Source: Ruminococcus sp.
Lineage (GTDB): Bacteria; Bacillota; Clostridia; Oscillospirales; Ruminococcaceae
Length of the DNA: 5,031 nucleotides
Reading direction: 5' to 3'
Assembly: GCF_019417665.1 (NCBI RefSeq)
Contig: NZ_DXUU01000030.1
Span: 1-5,031 of the forward strand
This document shows positions 1 to 5,031 of this stretch, one piece after another. Both the position numbers and the translations under genes were made by a program. Numbering within the stretch: position 1 is the stretch's first letter; each line of letters starts with the position of its first letter. Below the pieces are notes generated by a model. It saw only the letters and a program-made list of their open reading frames with translations. It was not told where the DNA came from and ran no database searches.

Positions 1-37
1 TTTCGTATTCTTTTATGCGATCAAATATATCTAGCAT
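1..37 (-). CDS. 5' end of a downstream gene (gene D, partial)
   Basis: An ATG at 37-35 on the minus strand opens a frame that stays open to the window edge, giving MLDIFDRIKEYE, twelve residues plus one base. It is preceded by an excellent Shine-Dalgarno, AGGAGGG at 55-49, about 11 nt before the ATG, which is the main reason for calling it. It lies 68 bp after the stop of gene C and in the same direction, so it is probably the next gene of the operon. The visible residues look like an amphipathic start of a soluble protein, with no signal peptide. Product cannot be identified from so little sequence. Confidence 0.7.
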   Translation of the reverse strand, partial: MLDIFDRIKEYE

Positions 38-48
38 ATAGAATATCT

Positions 49-55
49 CCCTCCT
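49..55 (-). promoter_or_regulatory. Strong ribosome binding site for gene D
   Basis: Reading on the minus strand, AGGAGGG followed by AGA lies 11 nt before the ATG at 37. This is close to a full anti-16S match. It supports a real start that would otherwise be too short to notice at the window edge. Confidence 0.75.
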
Positions 56-83
56 GTTTTCAATTCCCAACTCAAAGCATAAA

Positions 84-99
84 ATTGGAATGATCCAAT
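84..99 (-). other. Small intergenic hairpin, possible weak terminator or processing site
   Basis: On the minus strand, ATTGGA-TCAT-TCCAAT forms a perfect 6-bp stem with a 4-nt loop, followed directly by TTTT. It starts 7 nt after the stop of gene C and lies before the ribosome binding site of gene D. The stem is mostly A-T and the U-run is short, so at best it is an inefficient terminator or an mRNA 3'-end stabiliser. It could also be chance. Confidence 0.25.
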
Positions 100-105
100 G
101 TCAGC

Positions 106-1371
106 TTACACTTCCTTAATGCCGATTTCTCCCTGACTTTCTATGATATAATTTCCTTTTTCATTGTGAAAACGTGCTGGAGCAATTGTTTCAATGTAAT
201 ATTTTGCGTCATTGTATATCTGAGTTGAAAAACGAAAAATATCCTTAATTTTATCAAAACTATCTCCAAATTCACCGTTTGTTAACGAGTTGGCATAATA
301 ATAAGGATTTGGGATGATCATGCCATTGCGTAATGCAACAATTTGCGCATTGCGATAATTTCCTGCTTCAGATAACCTTAAATCACCGCTTAGATTATGA
401 GATATCGTTAAATATGCAACAAACTCATCTTCATTCACCTTATCAATATTCTGAAAAAGAGAAGTCGCCATTTTCACATCAGTTAAATTTGATGCGCTTT
501 GTTGCGTTTTTTTCACCTTATCGTGAGTCAAACTATTTGAGGAAACGGTAGAAGATATTGAAGAATTTGCTGACGGATTCGTATCACGACATTTTTTTTG
601 ATATGCCGAGTACAGTTCAGTGTACTTCTGAACCAACTTGTTATATAAGTCCTCAAAATCCTTGCCAGGACTTCTTTTTGCATGATTTTGTTGTGCAAAC
701 TGTCTTAATTTTCTTATTTCAGTGTTCTGGCTTGTGATAAGTTCTTCTTGTTTTTTGTTCTTCGTTTCCAGATCAAAAAGCATCTTTTTGGATTTCATCA
801 GAATTTGCTCGATTTGCTGCTTTTCGTTTTGCAAATTAAAAAGATCACGATTCAGTGCATCTCGTTCTTTCAAAAGATCTTGATTCTCACTTAAAAGCTG
901 ATCATATTGATTCTGCATCAATACATTTTTCTTTTCAATGTTTGCAAATTCTTCTTTTCTTTTCTGAGTCGAGTTACTTGTTTGTCGAGTACTATCCGCT
1001 GTTTCTTGTAACAGACTTACTTGACGTTTCAGGCTTACACATTTTTCTTCCAGCTGTTTGTTTTTATCTAGTTGTTCCTGCAATCTGGCTTTTGCTTCTC
1101 TTTCTCTTTTCTCTAACAGCGAAAAAAAACTTATTTTTGCACTATTAATTGTCTCACTCATTTTTCTATTTTCGTTCTGCAGACGTGCCACTTCTGATTT
1201 CAAGTTATGTACAGCAGGATTTTCTTCATTACCTTGCAATTTTTTCTGAGTCATTCTTTTCTTCACTGCATTTAACTCAGCGATTCTTTCTCTTTGCTGC
1301 ATACACATATAAAAGAGAAAAGCAGCCGCTCCAGCAACAATGATCAATAATATCAATAAAAATGCTATCAT
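106..1371 (-). CDS. N-terminally anchored coiled-coil protein with C-terminal domain shared with gene B (gene C)
   Basis: Unrecognised 421-aa protein. Residues 2-22 are a single hydrophobic helix at the extreme N-terminus, followed by a basic stretch (QQRER, VKKR, QKK). By the positive-inside rule the rest of the protein is cytoplasmic. Residues ~25-262 are very rich in K, E, Q, N and L with heptad-like spacing, a long coiled coil. Residues ~263-298 form a Ser/Thr/Asn-rich flexible linker. Residues ~300-421 form a compact domain that aligns with the C-terminus of gene B: VKM, L.IS.NL.G...LSE...YR.A, NPYYY, IAPA and a closing G.I..K. The ATG at 1371 is preceded by GGAGAA with an 11-nt gap. It is the downstream partner of gene B, now separated from it by an insertion sequence. 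Function unknown; a membrane-tethered scaffold or adaptor is my inference. Confidence 0.9.
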   Translation of the reverse strand: MIAFLLILLIIVAGAAAFLFYMCMQQRERIAELNAVKKRMTQKKLQGNEENPAVHNLKSEVARLQNENRKMSETINSAKISFFSLLEKREREAKARLQEQLDKNKQLEEKCVSLKRQVSLLQETADSTRQTSNSTQKRKEEFANIEKKNVLMQNQYDQLLSENQDLLKERDALNRDLFNLQNEKQQIEQILMKSKKMLFDLETKNKKQEELITSQNTEIRKLRQFAQQNHAKRSPGKDFEDLYNKLVQKYTELYSAYQKKCRDTNPSANSSISSTVSSNSLTHDKVKKTQQSASNLTDVKMATSLFQNIDKVNEDEFVAYLTISHNLSGDLRLSEAGNYRNAQIVALRNGMIIPNPYYYANSLTNGEFGDSFDKIKDIFRFSTQIYNDAKYYIETIAPARFHNEKGNYIIESQGEIGIKEV

Positions 1372-1382
1372 AATATTAATGT

Positions 1383-1388
1383 TTCTCC
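1383..1388 (-). promoter_or_regulatory. Ribosome binding site for gene C
   Basis: On the minus strand GGAGAA lies 11 nt before the ATG at 1371. It falls between the start codon and the target duplication of the insertion sequence, so the insertion left translation initiation of gene C physically intact. Confidence 0.6.
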
Positions 1389-1394
1389 ATTCAA

Positions 1395-1402
1395 TTTCTT
1401 AA
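1395..1402. repeat. Target site duplication, left copy
   Basis: TTTCTTAA here is repeated exactly at the other end of the insertion sequence. Eight bases is the usual duplication length for the IS1595 family. Bases on either side of the two copies differ, so the duplication is exactly 8 bp. This fixes the element's outer boundaries. Confidence 0.88.
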
Positions 1403-1432
1403 ACAATCCCGATTTGCAAACAGTACCTAAAA
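1403..1432 (+). repeat. Left terminal inverted repeat of the IS
   Basis: Thirty bases match the reverse complement of 2474-2503 except at the second position (C at 1404). It contains the palindrome TTTGCAAA, part of which doubles as the -35 box of the transposase promoter. Confidence 0.92.
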
Positions 1433-1442
1433 GTGATATAAT
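1414..1442 (+). promoter_or_regulatory. Transposase promoter, -35 inside the inverted repeat with extended -10
   Basis: TTGCAA at 1414-1419 and a perfect TATAAT at 1437-1442 are separated by exactly 17 bp. A TG at 1434-1435 makes an extended -10 (TGATATAAT). Transcription would start near 1449, about 23 nt before the transposase ATG. The -35 lies in the terminal repeat, so transposase binding to the end could occlude its own promoter; this is inference. Confidence 0.8.
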
Positions 1443-1443
1443 A

Positions 1444-1469
1444 GAAGCACTTCAACAAGGAAGTGATTC
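1444..1469 (+). promoter_or_regulatory. Stem-loop overlapping the transposase ribosome binding site
   Basis: GAAGCACTTC (1444-1453) pairs with GAAGTGATTC (1460-1469) around a 6-nt AACAAG loop: nine base pairs with one G-A mismatch. The Shine-Dalgarno AAGGAAG at 1457-1463 is partly in the loop and partly in the right arm, and the ATG at 1472 follows 2 nt after the stem. RNA entering from outside the element would form the whole stem. RNA from the element's own promoter, starting near 1449, would lack the outer left arm. Confidence 0.5.
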
Positions 1470-1471
1470 AT

Positions 1472-2365
1472 ATGTCAAACAGAAGCAGATCACGAAGAAA
1501 GACTCCGTGGGACAGTATTGAGAGTTTAACAGAAACACAGGACTTTTTAAAGGTGAAGTATACTATGATCTATGAACAGCATCACCCACATGAAGCAGAT
1601 GAGTATGAGATCAAAATGATAAACTCTTATGTTCCAAAGTCATGTCCATACTGCGCTTCTCAGTTCTTCACAAAGAAAGGAACTGACGATCATGGAATAC
1701 AAAGATTTATTTGTTCGTGCGGGAAGATATTCAAGCCAACTACCGGAACTATCTTTGAATCACGTAAAATACCTATCAGCGAATGGATAGAATATTGCCT
1801 GAACATATTTCGATATGTCAGTCTGAATGCCGATTCATGGAATAACCGAAACGCCATCTCGACATCAAAGTATTGGCTTGAGAAGCTGTTCCTGACCCTT
1901 GAAAACACACAGGATAATGTTGTTCTGAGTGGTACTGTCTGGCTTGACGAAACCTATTATTCCATCATTATGCGTGAAAGAAAAAGAGACGAAAATGGAA
2001 ATTATCTTCGTGAACTATCAAGAAATCAGATCTGCATAGGCGTTGCAACAGATAAGAAAAACACGATCTGTTTTGTGAAAGGATTCGGCAAGCCATCACA
2101 AAAACGCAGCTATGAGACATTCAAGGATCATATTGCTCCGGGTTCTACTTTGATACACGACAAAGAAAAGACGCATAAGAAGCTTGTTGAAAAGCTTGGT
2201 CTTAAAAGCATCAGTTATTCATCGGCAGAGCTAAAGGGGTTGGCTGACAGTGAGAATCCTCTTGACCCTGTGAACAGGATTCATTGTCTGATGAAAATGT
2301 TTCTTAATGCTCACAGCGGATTCAGCAGAGAAGACCTTCAAAACTATCTGAACCTCTATTCGTGA
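1472..2365 (+). CDS. IS1595-family transposase, frame broken near the C-terminus
   Basis: DDE-type transposase that cuts and joins the element's ends. The start chosen is ATG 1472, with AAGGAAG 8 nt upstream, giving 297 aa; an in-frame GTG at 1463 overlaps that Shine-Dalgarno and is less likely. Numbering from the GTG, a zinc ribbon is visible as C61-x2-C64 and C84-x-C86, followed by the family-like TGTIF. The probable catalytic residues are D162 (WLDETY), D233 (IHDKEKTH), N271 (PVNRIHC) and K278, the D-D-N-K pattern of IS1595 subgroups. The protein stops after YLNLYS at a TGA-TAA pair. In the -1 frame the sequence runs on as FVINPPSDHLEKVEK and ends at 2472, two bases before the inverted repeat. 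Intact relatives normally continue this way, so a small indel near 2359 is likely. All four catalytic residues are upstream of the break, so activity is uncertain. Confidence 0.9.
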   Translation: MSNRSRSRRKTPWDSIESLTETQDFLKVKYTMIYEQHHPHEADEYEIKMINSYVPKSCPYCASQFFTKKGTDDHGIQRFICSCGKIFKPTTGTIFESRKIPISEWIEYCLNIFRYVSLNADSWNNRNAISTSKYWLEKLFLTLENTQDNVVLSGTVWLDETYYSIIMRERKRDENGNYLRELSRNQICIGVATDKKNTICFVKGFGKPSQKRSYETFKDHIAPGSTLIHDKEKTHKKLVEKLGLKSISYSSAELKGLADSENPLDPVNRIHCLMKMFLNAHSGFSREDLQNYLNLYS

Positions 2366-2472
2366 TAAATCCGCCGTCAGACCATTTGGAAAAAGTAGAG
2401 AAAATCATAAATTTGGTTTTTGAAAATCCCAAATCGCTCAAATATCGGCATAAACGCAATGAAAATATGTGA
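2359..2472 (+). pseudogene. Out-of-frame C-terminal remnant of the transposase
   Basis: Starting at 2359 in the -1 frame relative to the transposase, 37 codons read without interruption to TGA at 2470-2472. They contain NPP, an LEKVEKIINL helix and a basic tail (KYRHKR), resembling the normal end of IS1595 transposases as I recall them. No slippery heptamer is visible at the junction (CTCTATTCGTGA), so programmed frameshifting is unlikely. A 4-base deletion or a sequencing error fits better. Confidence 0.65.
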
Positions 2473-2473
2473 G

Positions 2474-2503
2474 TTTTAGGTACTGTTTGCAAATCGGGAT
2501 TTT
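2474..2503 (-). repeat. Right terminal inverted repeat of the IS
   Basis: The reverse complement matches the left end 1403-1432 at 29 of 30 positions. The core 28 bp (2474-2501) is identical to 1405-1432. Confidence 0.92.
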
Positions 2504-2515
2504 TTTCTTAATAAT
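2487..2515 (+). promoter_or_regulatory. Possible hybrid outward promoter at the IS right end
   Basis: TTGCAA at 2487-2492 in the right inverted repeat is 17 bp from AATAAT (2510-2515), which is formed by the duplicated target and host DNA. This matches the -10 consensus at five of six bases. If used, it would transcribe rightward, antisense to the 3' end of gene B. The T-rich spacer and AT-rich surroundings make a chance match possible. Confidence 0.3.
2504..2511. repeat. Target site duplication, right copy
   Basis: TTTCTTAA, identical to 1395-1402 at the left end. It lies 27 bp beyond the stop codon of gene B, so the insertion fell in the spacer without damaging either gene. Confidence 0.88.
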
Positions 2516-2538
2516 GAGTGCGAACAAGAAATCTAACT

Positions 2539-4149
2539 TTAATTCGCTTTAACACGAATTTGTCCAAGTCTTTCTACATGATATGCACCATTACTGAACT
2601 TAACCTGTGCAGGAGCAATGAAATCTAATCCATATGTTGCCGTATCACCGACAAGACCTACGATTTTGAAAGCACCCTGAATTCGTACAAAGTTATCATA
2701 GCGTTCTTTACAATCAGAAAGATCACGATAGTAATACGGATTCAGCATAAGCGCATCCTTAATCAGAATCAACGGAGCCGTCCGATAAGATGCAGATTCG
2801 CTCAGTTGAACCTCACCAACCAGATTGGAGCTGATATTCAAGAACTTTGCATCCGAAAATTTATCTGCATAACTTGTCGACAGCGCAACCATTTTCACAA
2901 AGTCATATCCATTCAGTTTTGCCGGCGAATTATTCTGCGCATTAGTATTGCTGCCTGTCTGTCCATTTTGAATTTGATTCTTCATATCCGAAACAGTCTT
3001 CTCGTAGTCTAAGACCTGCTTTTGCGCATTCTGCAATTGAGTTTCCAACTGCTGGATACGCTGTTCTTTTTCTTCCAGCTGCTTCTGAATTTGTGCTTCG
3101 GAATTTTCCTTCTGAGATACATTGGCATTAGCGGATGCCAGATCACTTTCTACCTTTTTCAGTTTCTCAGATTGCATTGCATACAAAGAATTTTTTTCAT
3201 CTAATTTTTTAGCAAGACTGTTCTTTTGCGCTTCGAGTTCTTTCATTTTATTGGTAAATTTGGTTTCTGTATTGCGGACAAGTTCCTGCTTTTCAAATTC
3301 TCTCTCCTGATTTCCACGAGCGATCATTTCCTGCTGGTTATTGTTCTTTTCCTTTTCTTTGTTCAACTTTATGAACAAAAAGGCGGATAAAGCACACGCT
3401 GCAATACCAACAACGGCAACAACAATCAGCACAATAGAAAGCATAGAGAGTGAAGAATCGTCCCTAATCGGAACAGGTACTGTTTCAACAACAGTTGTTG
3501 TCATTTCAACCTCTGTCTCAGTAGCTTCAACGGCAGACGTTTCCTCCGCTGGCGGCAGCGTGTCTACAACCATCTCAATGTCTTCATTGCTTTCTGTTTC
3601 TGTGGTTTCTTCTGTGTTCTCTTCTGTTGTTGTCACTTCATTCTGTTCAGCAATCTCAACACCATTGCCCGATGAGATAGTGACGTTGTTTAAGCCATCA
3701 AATGTATTGCTAATCACATCCGAATTTGAAAGCCAGTTACAATCATTACCCCGAATCGCTATTTGTGTTCCTTCGATCTGAATTGTATACTCTGAGCCAT
3801 TTTGCAATGATTGGAATCCATTTGCAAAATTTTCATTTGTAAAAATGCAATATGCTTCAACATCATCTGTCCCAGCATTCAAGCACGCATAAATTTCAGG
3901 AGACTTTGACAATGGGTTATAGTAAAGCTGATAATCTTTACCATTTGCATGAAGAGCCAGATTAAGGTCAACAAATGAATTTATCCCTTTATCGCCCAAT
4001 GTCACTTTTCCGGTATTTTTATCAACAGAAAAACTATCACCTTGTTTATTTCCATAATTATTATATGAAAATGTTACTACAGAATTTCCAACGCTCGATT
4101 CATTCGCATTGATACTGATTTCATCTGAATTTGTATTATTGTATGCCAT
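2539..4149 (-). CDS. Single-pass membrane coiled-coil protein with extended N-terminal region (gene B)
   Basis: Unrecognised 536-aa protein. Residues 1-165 are polar, rich in Asn, Ser and Gly with alternating beta-like segments, and have no signal peptide. Residues ~170-227 form a Thr/Glu/Val/Pro linker resembling exported low-complexity spacers. Residues ~235-260 are one membrane helix, followed by KLNKEKEK, so positive-inside predicts the N-terminus outside and the C-terminus in the cytoplasm. Residues ~264-395 are a coiled coil, and 396-410 an Asn/Gln/Gly hinge. Residues ~411-536 form a domain homologous to the C-terminus of gene C (SNLVGEVQLSE, YR.AP, NPYYY, FIAPAQV). ATG 4149 is chosen because GGAAGGG lies just upstream, 20 bp after gene A ends. 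An in-frame ATG at 4242 would overlap gene A by 73 bp and add a Cys-rich stretch that looks non-native. Role unknown; a membrane scaffold linking an outer and an inner region is my inference. Confidence 0.9.
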   Translation of the reverse strand: MAYNNTNSDEISINANESSVGNSVVTFSYNNYGNKQGDSFSVDKNTGKVTLGDKGINSFVDLNLALHANGKDYQLYYNPLSKSPEIYACLNAGTDDVEAYCIFTNENFANGFQSLQNGSEYTIQIEGTQIAIRGNDCNWLSNSDVISNTFDGLNNVTISSGNGVEIAEQNEVTTTEENTEETTETESNEDIEMVVDTLPPAEETSAVEATETEVEMTTTVVETVPVPIRDDSSLSMLSIVLIVVAVVGIAACALSAFLFIKLNKEKEKNNNQQEMIARGNQEREFEKQELVRNTETKFTNKMKELEAQKNSLAKKLDEKNSLYAMQSEKLKKVESDLASANANVSQKENSEAQIQKQLEEKEQRIQQLETQLQNAQKQVLDYEKTVSDMKNQIQNGQTGSNTNAQNNSPAKLNGYDFVKMVALSTSYADKFSDAKFLNISSNLVGEVQLSESASYRTAPLILIKDALMLNPYYYRDLSDCKERYDNFVRIQGAFKIVGLVGDTATYGLDFIAPAQVKFSNGAYHVERLGQIRVKAN

Positions 4150-4155
4150 AAATAA

Positions 4156-4167
4156 CACCCTTCCTCT
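4156..4167 (-). promoter_or_regulatory. Ribosome binding site that decides the start of gene B
   Basis: On the minus strand AGAGGAAGGGTG lies 6 nt before ATG 4149, with the AAGGG core ending 8 nt before it. It occupies the gap between the stop of gene A (4170) and gene B, which favours this ATG over the longer upstream reading. Confidence 0.7.
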
Positions 4168-4169
4168 CG

Positions 4170-5031
4170 CTAAACAGCGTATGTAACATAGAAATTTATC
4201 ACATGATGCAGCATTTTCACAACAAAGTATGATTGCATACAAGAAACTGATTCCATACCCTCTGCTTGCTCGATCACTTCATTCCACAGGCTTGCACTAC
4301 ACCGTATAATTTCTTGCTTAACAAAATCGTTTTGCAGAATATCGTCAAGTGTCCAAATCTGCGAGGCAGCTACAATTTTCGGAGCCAGATATACCCTACT
4401 TTCCTGCTCAAACCATTTGTGAATCAATGTAAGAATTTCAGATGGTTCTTTCGGAAATGCGCTGCTGCATTTCTCCTTCCATTCCATCGACTTGTTCTGA
4501 CTTTGCTGAGGCATTGTAATCATGCAATATGATAAATCGCTCGGAATATTACAATTGATTACCTCAGGATCATAATGAATTGTTTGTTTGGCAATAGAAG
4601 GTGCAGCATCCCAAATCGAATCTACCCTATCATTACTTGTTTCATCATCCTTACGCTCAACTTCAAAACAGGACATATCCATTTTGCTATAGTTGACTTG
4701 CTCTTCTTCTACAGAAGATTTGCTGCCTTTGGATAAAATTGAACCACTTAGAGGAAATTGCAAATTCTCTGCTTCTAAACCTTCAAAAGGATTTTCGATA
4801 GATTCAAGTTTTTCTTCCTGCGGCGTTGGCTCTGATTCGCCAAAGTCGATCCCAGACAAGTTGTCAAATCCGAAATCCGGTACATCTTCGATCTCCGCAG
4901 TTTCAGGAGCATTCACAACAGGCTCAGCCTTTTCTTCCTGCGGCATTGGCTCCGGGTCACCAAAGTCCACCCCAGACAAGTTGTCAAATCCGAAATCCGG
5001 TACATCTTCGATCTCCGCAGTTTCAGGAGCA
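4170..5031 (-). CDS. Acidic tandem-repeat protein with helical C-terminal domain (gene A, 5' truncated by window)
   Basis: The frame is open to the window edge, so the true start lies outside; a TTG at 4979 is inside a repeat and is not a credible start. The visible part is 286 aa. Residues 1-80 are two 40-residue repeats beginning APETAEIEDVPDFGFDNLSG, acidic and Pro-rich, presumably disordered. Residues ~81-190 are a polar, low-order linker with scattered Cys and Met. Residues ~195-286 look like a compact helical domain (SEILTLIHKWFEQE, LDDILQNDFVKQEIIR, SLWNEVIEQ), ending in a hydrophobic segment close to the stop. No signal peptide or clear membrane helix is seen in the visible part. It ends 20 bp before gene B and is probably co-transcribed with it. 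I do not recognise the family. The repeated DFGFDNLSG.DFG motif could be a short binding motif for a partner; this is inference. Confidence 0.85.
   Translation of the reverse strand, partial: APETAEIEDVPDFGFDNLSGVDFGDPEPMPQEEKAEPVVNAPETAEIEDVPDFGFDNLSGIDFGESEPTPQEEKLESIENPFEGLEAENLQFPLSGSILSKGSKSSVEEEQVNYSKMDMSCFEVERKDDETSNDRVDSIWDAAPSIAKQTIHYDPEVINCNIPSDLSYCMITMPQQSQNKSMEWKEKCSSAFPKEPSEILTLIHKWFEQESRVYLAPKIVAASQIWTLDDILQNDFVKQEIIRCSASLWNEVIEQAEGMESVSCMQSYFVVKMLHHVINFYVTYAV
4792..5031 (-). repeat. 120-bp in-frame tandem repeat in gene A
   Basis: Two direct copies, 4912-5031 and 4792-4911, have a period of exactly 120 bp (40 codons). The first 61 bp of each on the minus strand (4971-5031 and 4851-4911) are identical, including third codon positions. 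Similarity then falls away toward the gene's 3' side. Because the outer copy runs to the window edge, more units probably lie beyond it. Confidence 0.9.

Larger units (their letters stand above)
1403..2503 (+). mobile_element. Complete IS1595-family insertion sequence, 1,101 bp
   Basis: The element is bounded by 30-bp terminal inverted repeats, 29 of 30 matching, and an 8-bp direct repeat TTTCTTAA. It carries one transposase gene on the plus strand that fills almost all of its length. Length, duplication size and a zinc-ribbon plus D-D-N-K transposase all fit the IS1595 family; the subgroup is inferred, and no specific element is recognised. It sits in the spacer between genes B and C, antisense to the operon. 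The perfect duplication and near-perfect ends point to a recent insertion. The transposase has a C-terminal frameshift, so this copy may not move on its own. Confidence 0.93.

Noticed and set aside
333..1343. Several short plus-strand frames opposite gene C
   Set aside because: They are complements of the Lys/Glu/Gln-rich coiled coil, read as Phe/Leu/Ser-rich peptides, and overlap one another.
1391..1419. Outward promoter from the IS left end driving gene C
   Set aside because: TTGCAA is palindromic so a -35 exists on the minus strand, but 16-18 bp further on there are only AAATTG, AATTGA or ATTGAA, poor -10 boxes.
2340..2366. Programmed -1 frameshift in the transposase
   Set aside because: No slippery heptamer is present at the frame junction.
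3341..3781. Plus-strand open frame of 146 codons, rich in Ser, Thr and Val
   Set aside because: It is the antisense of gene B's low-complexity linker and membrane region; that composition lacks stop codons on the other strand by chance, and no clear ribosome site or family resemblance was noted.
4150..4242. Longer reading of gene B starting at ATG 4242 (31 extra residues)
   Set aside because: It would overlap gene A by 73 bp, adds a Cys-rich stretch unlike the rest of the protein, and a strong ribosome site sits directly before ATG 4149.
4266..4532. 88-codon plus-strand frame opposite gene A
   Set aside because: It lies wholly inside gene A's helical domain on the other strand and shows no family resemblance or ribosome site that I noted.
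4971..4979. TTG at 4979 as the start of gene A
   Set aside because: The frame continues upstream through a 40-residue repeat to the window edge, so the start is internal; no ribosome site precedes it.
4792..5031. CRISPR array
   Set aside because: The repeat is two in-frame 120-bp coding units without unique spacers between short repeats.

Overview
The window looks like a low-to-moderate GC Gram-positive chromosome, most likely a clostridial Bacillota (a Ruminococcus-type gut bacterium is my inference). The basis is purine-rich Shine-Dalgarno sites (AGGAGGG, GGAAGGG), AT-rich intergenic DNA, tightly packed co-directional genes and an IS1595-type insertion sequence. I cannot name the species.

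All host genes read on the minus strand, so their order of transcription runs right to left. First comes gene A (5031 to 4170, 5' end outside the window): an acidic repeat-containing protein with a helical C-terminal domain. After 20 bp comes gene B (4149 to 2539, 536 aa): a single-pass membrane protein with a polar beta-like N-terminal region, a Thr/Glu-rich linker, one membrane helix, a long coiled coil and a C-terminal domain. Gene C follows (1371 to 106, 421 aa): an N-terminally anchored coiled-coil protein ending in a domain homologous to that of gene B. Last, 68 bp further on, is the start of gene D (37 to 1), with a strong ribosome binding site. There is no convincing terminator between A, B and C, so they read as one operon. 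None matches a family I can name.

Between B and C lies a complete 1,101-bp insertion sequence (1403-2503) in the opposite orientation. It has 30-bp inverted repeats matching at 29 of 30 positions and a perfect 8-bp target duplication, TTTCTTAA. Its transposase has an N-terminal zinc ribbon and a D-D-N-K set of residues typical of the IS1595 family. The reading frame is broken near its C-terminus, leaving the last ~37 family-like residues in the -1 frame. Removing the element and one target copy restores a 58-bp B-C spacer.

The most interesting point is the operon. Two membrane-tethered coiled-coil proteins carry the same C-terminal domain, marked by an LSE...YR...NPYYY...IAPA pattern, and are predicted to present it on the cytoplasmic side. 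They are encoded beside an acidic protein with 40-residue tandem repeats. This suggests a membrane-associated scaffold or complex, possibly undescribed, but its function cannot be read from sequence alone.
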